Below are positions 16,582-23,805 of a stretch of DNA of 52,422 bases, piece by piece. Location: NCBI GenBank assembly GCA_009783855.1, contig WRCO01000005.1, positions 1-52,422 of the forward strand. The letters run 5' to 3'. The number at the start of each line of letters is the position of its first letter. Position 1 is the first letter of the stretch. A program made the translations under genes and the position numbers. The DNA comes from Alphaproteobacteria bacterium (GTDB taxonomy: Bacteria > Pseudomonadota > Alphaproteobacteria > Rs-D84). The notes under the pieces are model-generated. The model was not told where the DNA came from, did no database searches, and saw only the letters and a list, made by a program, of their open reading frames with translations.

Positions 16582-17205
16582 ATGAATTCACATTTGCAAA
16601 TTATTTCGGGGAAATTCAAGGGACGGAAATTGTCTATTCCGCCGAACGCCCGCCCGACACAAAATCGCGCCCGAATCGCATTATTTAACATGCTTGCCGG
16701 TATTTTACGAACCGCCAATCACCAGCCACCGGCCACCATTTGGGACGCCTTTGCGGGAAGCGGCGCGTTTGGGATTGAATTCTTATCAAGAAACTGGGCC
16801 GCGCATGCTATATTCACGGATAACGACGCCGGCGCGGTGAAAGCAATCGAACGCAATCTTGCCGGATTCGGTGGGAATACATTCACAATCCGGAAAACGA
16901 ACGCGACCGCCGCCGCCCGTGAATTTGCGCCCGCCGCGGATGTCGTATTCGTCGATGCGCCGTACGATGCGCCGGACACGGGGGAAATTTTTATCGCCGA
17001 ATTCGCCGCACACGCGCGGCCCGGCGCGATGGTTGCGTGGGAGATGGAAGACGGTATTCGGTATTCGGATACGGCATTCGAAGGCTTTGAAGTCTTAAAA
17101 GATAAAAAATATGGACGCGCACGATTCTTGATAATGCAAAAAATAATTCCGGATACCGTATCCGAATACCGACGGAGTAAAAATGCTTCAACCGAAACTT
17201 TATAA
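16582..17205 (+). CDS. rsmD: 16S rRNA (guanine-966-N2) methyltransferase RsmD
   Basis: RsmD methylates G966 of 16S rRNA. The 207-residue protein has the family start IISGKFKGRKLSIP, RPTQNRARIALFNML, the SAM loop DAFAGSGAFGIE (about residues 54-65), and VFVDAPYDAP in place of the usual DPPY motif. Two segments are encoded by repeat-like DNA: RTANHQPPATI near residues 43-53, and the C-terminal GIRYSDTAF / PDTVSEYRR stretches, which contain a perfect 16-bp inverted pair (17059-17074 with 17156-17171). The 3' end overlaps the next gene by 23 bases. Confidence 0.9.
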   Translation: MNSHLQIISGKFKGRKLSIPPNARPTQNRARIALFNMLAGILRTANHQPPATIWDAFAGSGAFGIEFLSRNWAAHAIFTDNDAGAVKAIERNLAGFGGNTFTIRKTNATAAAREFAPAADVVFVDAPYDAPDTGEIFIAEFAAHARPGAMVAWEMEDGIRYSDTAFEGFEVLKDKKYGRARFLIMQKIIPDTVSEYRRSKNASTETL

Positions 17206-18457
17206 TTTATCAAACGGCATTCCGGTGATTATCGACTTGATGCCCGCATCCGAATCGCTGTCCGTCGGAGTGTATATAAAAAGCGGAAGCCGAAACGAAT
17301 CGGACCCTGCGGATTTCGGCATATCGCACCTGCTTGAACACATGGCGTTAAAAGGTACAAAAACGCGAAACGCCATAGAAATCACCGTGCCAATCGAAAA
17401 TGTCGGCGGCAACATCAACGCCTATACCGGATTCGCCCAGACGTCGTACCATGCGACCGTGCCCGCGCGCTATCTTGAATTGATTGTCGGCATCCTTGCG
17501 GATGTTGTGCAGAACCCTTCGTTTCCGGCGGACGAATTCGAACGGGAAAAATCCGTCGTCGTCCAAGAGCTTCGCGCGTACGAAGACATTCCCGACGCGG
17601 TGTTGGAAAACCACATGTGCGACGCGATATTCCGCGGCGGGATGCGGCATGATATCGGCGGTTCAATCGATTCGGTGACGGCGATGACGCGGGACCAGAT
17701 GGCGGATTTTTATCACGCGCGTTACGGCGCGGGAAACAGCGTCATTGTCCTGTCCGGCGGCGGGCTTGAAAAACACGACGCGGTTTTGCATGAACTTGAA
17801 AAACATTTCGGCGCGTGGCACCTCGGAAGCGCACGTCAATACGAACCGTCGGAATATGTTCCCGCGCTTCGCCATACGCAAAGGCCGGAGCTTTCGCACA
17901 CTTATTTCAAAATAATCTGGCCGTCGCGCCCGGCCACCCGCCGCAACGAATTGATGGCGCAGAATCTATTCCTTGGCATTCTTGGGTCCGGGTTCGGGTC
18001 GCGCCTGTTCCAAGAAATCCGCGAAAAACGCGGACTGGTATACGGCATCGGCACGGGCGGAATGTTCTTTGAAGACATCGGCATCGCAACAATAGAGGCG
18101 CAAACGGAAAAAGCGAAAATGCCGGAAACAATCCAAGCCGTCGCCGAAATTATCCGAAAAATAAAAAACGACGAAGCGCCGCTTACCGCCGAAGAACTTG
18201 TCCGCGCCAAAGAGCGGGTCAAGGGCGGATTGCTTATCGGGCTTGAAACATCCATGCGCCGCGCGGATTATTTCGCGTCGCGCTGTATCCATTACGGCGG
18301 CATAGATAATATGAAAGAAAATATCAAGGCGATTGAAAACGTGACACTGGAACAAGTCGCGGCGGCGGCGAAAGAATTGCTTTCAAAAAAACCGTCGATA
18401 ATCACATTGGGAATCGAACACGAATTGCCGCTTTCAGAATGGAGAGAGTGGTTTTAG
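17183..18457 (+). CDS. M16-family (pitrilysin/mitochondrial processing peptidase-like) zinc peptidase
   Basis: The 424-residue protein has the inverted zinc motif HLLEHM (about residues 49-54), with the distal glutamate in EREKSVVVQELRAYED near 119-130. The C-terminal half carries the family's R/Y segment (GFGSRLFQEIREKRGLVYGI). It is closely similar in layout to the alphaproteobacterial peptidase related to the beta subunit of mitochondrial processing peptidase, though its substrate in bacteria is unknown. No signal peptide is visible, so it is probably cytoplasmic. Ribosome site GGAG lies upstream, inside rsmD, which suggests coupling. Confidence 0.92.
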   Translation: MLQPKLYNLSNGIPVIIDLMPASESLSVGVYIKSGSRNESDPADFGISHLLEHMALKGTKTRNAIEITVPIENVGGNINAYTGFAQTSYHATVPARYLELIVGILADVVQNPSFPADEFEREKSVVVQELRAYEDIPDAVLENHMCDAIFRGGMRHDIGGSIDSVTAMTRDQMADFYHARYGAGNSVIVLSGGGLEKHDAVLHELEKHFGAWHLGSARQYEPSEYVPALRHTQRPELSHTYFKIIWPSRPATRRNELMAQNLFLGILGSGFGSRLFQEIREKRGLVYGIGTGGMFFEDIGIATIEAQTEKAKMPETIQAVAEIIRKIKNDEAPLTAEELVRAKERVKGGLLIGLETSMRRADYFASRCIHYGGIDNMKENIKAIENVTLEQVAAAAKELLSKKPSIITLGIEHELPLSEWREWF

Positions 18458-18515
18458 GTGGCCGGTGACCCGTGGCTATATACCAACCACCGGCACGAGC
18501 CATCAGCCAATAAAA
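18457..18515. repeat. Iterated-word hairpin between two convergent genes
   Basis: GGTGGCCGGTGACCCGTGGCT near 18458-18478 and an inverted relative (ACCAACCACCGGCACGAGCC near 18482-18506) form an imperfect hairpin. The words match repeats at 16512, 16715, 37640 and 47506. Confidence 0.6.
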
Positions 18516-18535
18516 TCCGGTGTACGCCGGACTTT

Positions 18536-19360
18536 TTATTGCATTCCGCCCATAAGCATCATACCCGCAAGCGGCGCAATCGCGCCAAGCGGACTTGCCG
18601 CCGCGCCCTGCATCAAAAGTTCCATCGTATTCGCCTGGACCGTCGCCGCGTCTTGTCTTTGGCCAAGCTGTGCCACGGTGCCCATTGCAAAATTGGCGAC
18701 AAGCTGTTGTTGCCGCGCCCTTACCTGTTCCGGCGCGCATCTTTCGAATTTCTGCCGAAAAGCGGCGACCCTTGTCGCTTCGCCGGATAGTAAATCTTCG
18801 TCGGAAAAACCTATAAGCCCGAATATATCGTATATATTGGATTTGCGTTCCTGGTCACCCGGCCGGCAGGCATTGGTTCCGGTGCACTCTTGGGTCGCGT
18901 TGCCCCTGCAATGGCATCCGACATCCGCCCGTGGGAATCCGCCCCATATAAGATCGGCGGCGGCGTCCGCGAATCGTCTGTGGCACATTTGACCGGTGCG
19001 GTCTCGAAGATGTCGGCTGAACACCGCGTCGCTTGCATCGTCGCCGCAATGGGGGATTTCCGACGGCATTGTCATTACCCCGCCTGCCATGGCGTATGCC
19101 CGGACAAGGTCGTTCACCAATGTTATATCGCTGCTTGTCGGGACGCATTCGGTGGCAAGCGCCCGGCGTTCCTGGGTCATTTGCATGACGCCGCCCACAA
19201 TATTAAGCGCCGTGGGCAAAAGATTCGCCTGTTGAGTTTCCGCCCGCGCCGGCGCAGCCTGGTCAAGACCTGCGCGACGTATCTGCGGCGCGGCGTGCGC
19301 CGATGCACACAGGACGCAAAGCATAGAGCATAAAGCAAAGATGCGGTGTCTGGTTTTCAT
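18536..19360 (-). CDS. Secreted cysteine-containing protein of unknown function
   Basis: The 274-residue protein has a signal peptide ending in AHA near residue 23. The mature region contains scattered cysteines (ATECVP, PHCGDD, MCHRRF, GCHCRGN) and an Ala/Gln-rich C-terminus ending in AGMMLMGGMQ. No catalytic motif is recognised. The ribosome site GAACGAGAG precedes the ATG. The hydrophobic core of the signal peptide (FALCSMLCVLCAS) is encoded by iterations of an AAAGCATAGAGCA-like word also seen at 45680-45778. Confidence 0.65.
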   Translation of the reverse strand: MKTRHRIFALCSMLCVLCASAHAAPQIRRAGLDQAAPARAETQQANLLPTALNIVGGVMQMTQERRALATECVPTSSDITLVNDLVRAYAMAGGVMTMPSEIPHCGDDASDAVFSRHLRDRTGQMCHRRFADAAADLIWGGFPRADVGCHCRGNATQECTGTNACRPGDQERKSNIYDIFGLIGFSDEDLLSGEATRVAAFRQKFERCAPEQVRARQQQLVANFAMGTVAQLGQRQDAATVQANTMELLMQGAAASPLGAIAPLAGMMLMGGMQ

Positions 19361-19393
19361 ATTCTCTCGTTCCTAATTTTATCAGAAATCGGG

Positions 19394-19422
19394 TTGCAAA
19401 GCAAACATTTCTGTAATAAAAT
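19394..19422 (+). promoter_or_regulatory. Promoter of lptC
   Basis: TTGCAA (19394-19399), 17 bases, TAAAAT (19417-19422). Expected start at 19429, 3 bases before the ATG. Confidence 0.65.
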
Positions 19423-19431
19423 CAAAAGGCA

Positions 19432-19908
19432 ATGGCACGCAAGCGACATCTTCTTATATCCAAACGGCACCAAAGGCTTCAACGCCTGTGGCAGTTTTTC
19501 TTCACCGGATGGGGTCTTGTCATGCTTTGCGCTCTTATTGCGGGCGCGATTCTTAATCAAAATCTGCTTTGGACGCCCATCCGGTCGATTAATATGGACG
19601 ACATAGCCCAAAACCAATTCAGAATGGAAAACTTGTCGTTTGCCGGAATCGACAAAGACGGCCACCCGTTCGTGCTTAATGCGCGACATGCGCGGCAAGA
19701 ATACGATACTCCGGACCAGATTTTCATGGACGACGTTTCCGGCCGCACCGTGCGCGTGATGGACGGGCGGAGAATAACAGACGATATAATCGCGGATACG
19801 GGGGTATTCGACCGCGTGGAACAAACGGCGACCCTGTCGGGCAATGTGCGCGTCGATTCCGACAACGGCGACAGGTTAAGGGCCAATGAATTGGTGATAC
19901 GACTTTAG
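19432..19908 (+). CDS. lptC: LptC-like lipopolysaccharide transport protein
   Basis: LptC is a bitopic inner-membrane protein that passes LPS from the LptBFG exporter to the periplasmic bridge. The 158-residue protein has one transmembrane helix (about 24-44) and a periplasmic beta-jellyroll with the family pattern MENLSFAGIDKDGHPFVLNARHARQ and ATLSGNVRVDSDNGDRL near the end. lptB lies downstream but the usual lptA between them is missing. Their place is taken by a 120-bp repeat-rich gap. The predicted mRNA leader is only 3 bases. Confidence 0.82.
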   Translation: MARKRHLLISKRHQRLQRLWQFFFTGWGLVMLCALIAGAILNQNLLWTPIRSINMDDIAQNQFRMENLSFAGIDKDGHPFVLNARHARQEYDTPDQIFMDDVSGRTVRVMDGRRITDDIIADTGVFDRVEQTATLSGNVRVDSDNGDRLRANELVIRL

Positions 19909-20016
19909 GCTGACAACTAACAGCTGACAAGTAACAACTGAAAGGATACGAGCAACGAATAAAAATAATTGCGAGCGAAGCGAACGCAACAATTGTTAGA
20001 TGTCAGTTGTTAGTTG
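19909..20016. repeat. Inverted pair of iterated CAACTAACAACTG-like words between lptC and lptB
   Basis: Words in 19909-19939 (CTGACAACTAACAGCTGACA and following) recur inverted at 19990-20016 (CAATTGTTAGATGTCAGTTG). The interior carries the word GCGAGCGAAGCGAACGC. The lptB leader includes the right arm. Confidence 0.7.
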
Positions 20017-20031
20017 AAAACGGAGTTTTTT

Positions 20032-20760
20032 ATGAAAAGTTCGGTATTAAAAATAGAGCATTTATCCAAAAGCTATGGCAAAAAGGTCGTGCTTCGCGAT
20101 ATAAGCCTGTCGGTAAAACAAGGCGAATCGGTCGGGCTTCTTGGGCCCAACGGCGCGGGCAAGACAACCGCGTTTTATTGCATCACCGGACAGATAAAAT
20201 CGGGCAAAGGCCGCATCTTCCTTAGTTCCCAAGACATCACGCGCCTTCCTTTTTACCAGCGCGCGCGGCTTGGCATCGGATACCTGCCCCAAGAGAATTC
20301 CGTATTCCGCGGGCTTTCGGTCGAACAGAATATCATGGCGATTTTGGAAGTGGTCGAAGAAAGCAGGCTTGCGCGGATTCAAAAATTAAACAACCTTCTT
20401 TCCGAATTCTCCATATCGCACCTTCGCGACGCGTCCGCGACCGCGCTGTCGGGCGGAGAGCGCCGCCGCGTGGAAATTGCGCGCGCGCTTGCGACGAATC
20501 CGAAATTCATCCTTCTTGACGAACCGTTTGCCGGAATCGACCCGATTGCCGTAAACGACATCCGCGAATTGGTGTCGCAATTAAAGGGACGCGGGCTTGG
20601 CGTTATTATTACCGACCACAATGTTCGCGAAACTCTTGGTGTTACGGACCGCTCGTACGTCTTGCACGACGGGATGATTTTGAAACACGGAACCACGCCC
20701 GACATTGTGAACGACCCGATGGTCCGCAAAGTCTATCTTGGCGAAGATTTTAATATGTAA
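20032..20760 (+). CDS. lptB: LPS export ABC transporter ATPase LptB
   Basis: LptB powers extraction of LPS from the inner membrane with LptF and LptG. The 242-residue protein has Walker [14 protein letters not shown] (about 38-50), the Q-loop in YLPQENSVF, signature [15 protein letters not shown], and Walker [16 protein letters not shown], which is characteristic of LptB. I chose the ATG at 20032 because CGGAG lies 9 bases upstream; the longer form would begin at TTG. Eleven bases separate it from eno, so the two are probably co-transcribed. Confidence 0.94.
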   Translation: MKSSVLKIEHLSKSYGKKVVLRDISLSVKQGESVGLLGPNGAGKTTAFYCITGQIKSGKGRIFLSSQDITRLPFYQRARLGIGYLPQENSVFRGLSVEQNIMAILEVVEESRLARIQKLNNLLSEFSISHLRDASATALSGGERRRVEIARALATNPKFILLDEPFAGIDPIAVNDIRELVSQLKGRGLGVIITDHNVRETLGVTDRSYVLHDGMILKHGTTPDIVNDPMVRKVYLGEDFNM

Positions 20761-20771
20761 GGAGCGCGCTT

Positions 20772-22034
20772 ATGTTTGACATCGTAAAAATCCACGCGCG
20801 GCAAGTTCTTGACAGCCGCGGAAACCCCACAGTCGAAGCGGACGTAACATTATCCGGCGGCGCCGCCGGCCGCGCGATTGTGCCGTCGGGCGCGTCGACC
20901 GGAACGTTCGAAGCGCTTGAGATGCGCGACGGCGGCAAAGACTTTGGCGGCAAGGGTGTCACGAAGGCAATCGCGAACGTCAATGAAATCATCGCGCCCG
21001 CCGTCACGGGAATGAACGCGCGGGACCAATTGGCGATTGATAACAAGATGACAGAGCTTGACGGGACGCCGAACAAATCGCGTCTTGGCGCGAATGCGAT
21101 TCTGGCGGTATCGCTTGCGGCCGCGCACGCGGCGGCGAATGCAAGAAATGTTCCGCTGTATGCGCACATACGCTCTCTGTTGCCGTATCCGGATACCGAA
21201 TACCGGCTGCCGATACCCATGATTAACATTATCAACGGCGGCGCGCACGCGGACAATAAACTTGACGCCCAAGAATTTATGATTATGCCCACAGGCGCCG
21301 CGTCCGAATCCGAAGCGATAAAAATGGGCGCCGAGGTTTTTCACGCCCTTAAATCCGTATTAATAAAAGCGGGACAGCCGACAAACGTCGGCGACGAAGG
21401 CGGATTCGCACCGAATTTCGATAATTCAAGGCAAGCGTTGGATGTTATAATTCAGGCCATAAAAAACGCAGGGTATCGGGCGGGCAAGGATGTTGCAATC
21501 GCGCTTGACCCCGCCGCATCGGAATTTTACAAAAACGACGCCTATGAATTCGAAGGACAAAAATTATCGTCCGAACAGATGGTCGGCTTTTACGAAAAAC
21601 TTGCCGCCGAATATCCAATCGTTTCAATCGAAGACGGATTGGCCGAAGAAGACTGGGCCGGGTGGAAGCTTTTGACCGACCGGATGGGAGGCAGGATTAA
21701 AATCATCGGCGACGATTTATTCGCGACAAATCCGGAAAGATTACAGCGCGGAATCGACGAAAAAACCACTAACGCGATTCTTGTCAAAGTTAATCAAATC
21801 GGAACGCTTTCCGAAACCCTTGCCGTGATAAAAATGGCGCAGGACGCCGGATTCGAAGTTGTGGTTTCGCACCGGTCGGGCGAGACCGAGGACACAACGA
21901 TTGCGGACCTTGCGGTCGCAACGAACGTCGGACTTATAAAAACCGGCTCTATGTCGCGCAGCGACCGCACGGCGAAATATAACCGATTGCTGCGCATCGA
22001 AGAACAATTGGGCGTGAGCGCGAAATATGCTTGA
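20772..22034 (+). CDS. eno: Enolase
   Basis: Enolase converts 2-phosphoglycerate to phosphoenolpyruvate. The 420-residue protein has the substrate loop ([16 protein letters not shown]), the metal and acid-base residues in [11 protein letters not shown] and DDLFATN, and the catalytic lysine region in [14 protein letters not shown], followed by [17 protein letters not shown]. Near residues 136-148, where other enolases read roughly GGxNAHVLPVPMMN, this one has [17 protein letters not shown]. The DNA there (21181-21222) is the same CCGGATACCGAATACCGG repeat word as at the end of rsmD, so a repeat seems to have replaced or extended a surface loop. Ribosome site GGAG. Confidence 0.96.
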   Translation: MFDIVKIHARQVLDSRGNPTVEADVTLSGGAAGRAIVPSGASTGTFEALEMRDGGKDFGGKGVTKAIANVNEIIAPAVTGMNARDQLAIDNKMTELDGTPNKSRLGANAILAVSLAAAHAAANARNVPLYAHIRSLLPYPDTEYRLPIPMINIINGGAHADNKLDAQEFMIMPTGAASESEAIKMGAEVFHALKSVLIKAGQPTNVGDEGGFAPNFDNSRQALDVIIQAIKNAGYRAGKDVAIALDPAASEFYKNDAYEFEGQKLSSEQMVGFYEKLAAEYPIVSIEDGLAEEDWAGWKLLTDRMGGRIKIIGDDLFATNPERLQRGIDEKTTNAILVKVNQIGTLSETLAVIKMAQDAGFEVVVSHRSGETEDTTIADLAVATNVGLIKTGSMSRSDRTAKYNRLLRIEEQLGVSAKYA

Positions 22035-22233
22035 ACCCGAAATTATCATTTTGGTTGCGAAAAATATACTTGCCGTCATGGTCGTCTGGTGCGTATGGAT
22101 GTTTCCGGCGTATCTTGCGCGCCAAAACGGCATAGACGAATTGGACATGGCGCGGGTTCGGATTGCAAGCTGGCTTTTCGGATGGACCGTCCTTGGCTGG
22201 TTTGCCGCCCTTTGGTGGGCGATGAAAAAATAA
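22027..22233 (+). CDS. Small two-helix membrane protein (superinfection-immunity-like)
   Basis: The 68-residue protein has two hydrophobic segments (about 6-30 and 44-66). The second, [18 protein letters not shown], matches the LFLGWTxxGW pattern of the Imm_superinfect family and resembles the second segment of the protein at 4094. Its start overlaps the end of eno by 8 bases, so translation is probably coupled. The function is unknown; a role in phage exclusion is known only for the T4 prototype. Confidence 0.7.
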   Translation: MLEPEIIILVAKNILAVMVVWCVWMFPAYLARQNGIDELDMARVRIASWLFGWTVLGWFAALWWAMKK

Positions 22234-22246
22234 CAGGCGGACCGTA

Positions 22247-23176
22247 ATGAAATATTATATGACAAGATTGATTCGTTTGCTTCCGCCGTTTTTGCGGCGC
22301 AATATATTGCTGCGGCGCGAACAGGAAAAGCATCCGTGCAAAAACTTTTTATCCGTATGCGCGATTGTGAAAAACGAAGGCCCGTATTTCAAAGAATGGA
22401 TTGAATACCACAAACTTCTTGGCGTGGATAAGTTCTATGTGTACGACAACGAATCGACGGACGAAACGTTTGAAGTTTTGAAACCGTATATCGAAAAAGG
22501 CGTCGTGGAATATTCTTTTTGGCCGGGCAAGCTTCAACAAAAACCGGCGTATAAAGATTGCATAAACAGGTTCAAAAACGATTCGGAATGGATTGCCTTT
22601 ACCGACCTTGATGAATTTATCGTGCCGATGCGCCCGCCCTTGCCCGGCGGCTTTGGCGCGGCAAGCTGTGAAAGTATTCCGGATTTCTTGCGTAAACTTC
22701 CGCGCGCGGCGACCCAGTTGTGCATAGGCTGGACCAATTATGCAAGCAGCGGCCATGAAACAAAGCCCGCCGGGCTTGTCATCGAAAATTTCCGGCATAC
22801 AACCGGAGGCCTGCCGGTATACGGAAAATCCATCGTCAATCCGCGCGACGTCGCCCGCGCAAGCGTTCATAAACACAAGATGACATGGGGCGACAGCGTC
22901 GATGAAAACGGCGATGTAATCGAATGGTATGAATTCAGCACCGGCGGAAAATTAAGACGCGGATTCCAAACCGACAAGATAAGGGTAAATCATTACCGGA
23001 TAAAATCTTGGGAAGAATACAACGCGAAATACGCCCGCGGCGGCAACGCGGCGACGCCCGGAGAACCCAAATATACGCGCGCGCGGTTTGACCGATATAA
23101 TATTAACAAGCATCTGGACGAAACGATGGACAAATACGTTGCGAAGTTAAAGCAGATTACAGGGGGGGGCGGATAA
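22247..23176 (+). CDS. GT92-like/family 2 glycosyltransferase
   Basis: The 309-residue protein carries the family pattern FLSVCAIVKNEGPYFKEWIEYHKLLGVDKFYVYDNESTDET (split here into its known blocks AIVKNE, EWIEYH and DNESTD). The metal-binding DxD equivalent is DLDEF near residue 124. The C-terminal half contains HKHKMTWG and NHYRIKSWEEYNAKYARG. It probably adds a sugar to a surface polysaccharide or glycolipid. No membrane anchor is evident. The gene ends in a run of eight G (23162-23169) encoding GGGG, a tract that could slip. Confidence 0.85.
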   Translation: MKYYMTRLIRLLPPFLRRNILLRREQEKHPCKNFLSVCAIVKNEGPYFKEWIEYHKLLGVDKFYVYDNESTDETFEVLKPYIEKGVVEYSFWPGKLQQKPAYKDCINRFKNDSEWIAFTDLDEFIVPMRPPLPGGFGAASCESIPDFLRKLPRAATQLCIGWTNYASSGHETKPAGLVIENFRHTTGGLPVYGKSIVNPRDVARASVHKHKMTWGDSVDENGDVIEWYEFSTGGKLRRGFQTDKIRVNHYRIKSWEEYNAKYARGGNAATPGEPKYTRARFDRYNINKHLDETMDKYVAKLKQITGGGG

Positions 23177-23182
23177 TCCGCA

Positions 23183-23216
23183 AAGCAAGACGGACTTTGT
23201 CCGTTTTTTCTTGCTT
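23183..23216 (+). terminator. Intrinsic terminator after the glycosyltransferase gene
   Basis: ACGGAC (23190-23195), loop TTT, GTCCGT (23199-23204), then a T-run. Outer flanks AAGCAAG and CTTGCTT extend the stem around it. Confidence 0.85.
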
Positions 23217-23270
23217 TCCTCTATTTTTCTGCTCTAATCAAAACACGAAACCAAACCGAAAGGAAAGAAA

Positions 23271-23732
23271 ATGGCTGGAAGCGTAAACAAAGTGTGTCTG
23301 CTTGGCAATTTGGGTCAAGACCCGGTTGTGCGCAGCGGGCAAAACGGCAAAATCGTGAATTTTTCGTTGGCTACATCCGAAACCTGGAAGGATAAAAATA
23401 CGGGCGAACGGCGCGAACAGACCGAATGGCATCGCGTTGTGATATTCAACCCCAACCTTGCCGAAGTCGCGGAACGCTTCCTGCAAAAAGGTTCAAAGGT
23501 TTATATCGAAGGAACGCTTCGCACGCGCAAATGGCAAAATCAACAGGGTCAGGATGTCTGGACGACCGAAGTTGTTTTGCAAAACATGGGCGGCGCCCAG
23601 ATGATATTGCTTGGCGGAACGAAATCCGACGGCGGCGGCGGATACGGCGGACCGGCACCCGTCGAGGGCGGCGCGCCCGCACCGCGCGAAGAAATTTCTA
23701 TTGAACAAATCGGCGACGACATTCCATTTTAA
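23271..23732 (+). CDS. ssb: Single-stranded DNA-binding protein
   Basis: SSB coats single-stranded DNA in replication and repair. The 153-residue protein has the OB fold (about 4-110; [46 protein letters not shown]) and a short Gly/Pro linker. It ends in the acidic tip DDIPF, which binds partner proteins such as exonuclease I and PriA. The ribosome site AAAGGAAAG precedes the ATG, and a terminator follows, so the gene is monocistronic. Confidence 0.97.
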   Translation: MAGSVNKVCLLGNLGQDPVVRSGQNGKIVNFSLATSETWKDKNTGERREQTEWHRVVIFNPNLAEVAERFLQKGSKVYIEGTLRTRKWQNQQGQDVWTTEVVLQNMGGAQMILLGGTKSDGGGGYGGPAPVEGGAPAPREEISIEQIGDDIPF

Positions 23733-23752
23733 TGTGATTCCGCGCAAATTAT

Positions 23753-23794
23753 AAAACCCGCAAAGGCAATACCGATGCGGGTTTTGTGTTTTTT
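23753..23794 (+). terminator. Intrinsic terminator of ssb
   Basis: AAAACCCGC (23753-23761) pairs with GCGGGTTTT (23777-23785), followed by GTGTTTTTT. Confidence 0.8.
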
Positions 23795-23805
23795 GAAACT
23801 ATTTT

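Noticed and set aside
14535-18457. Possible prophage or integrative element in the central region
   Set aside because: All genes are housekeeping, with no integrase, portal or attachment site; only isolated phage-like small genes near nifJ were seen.
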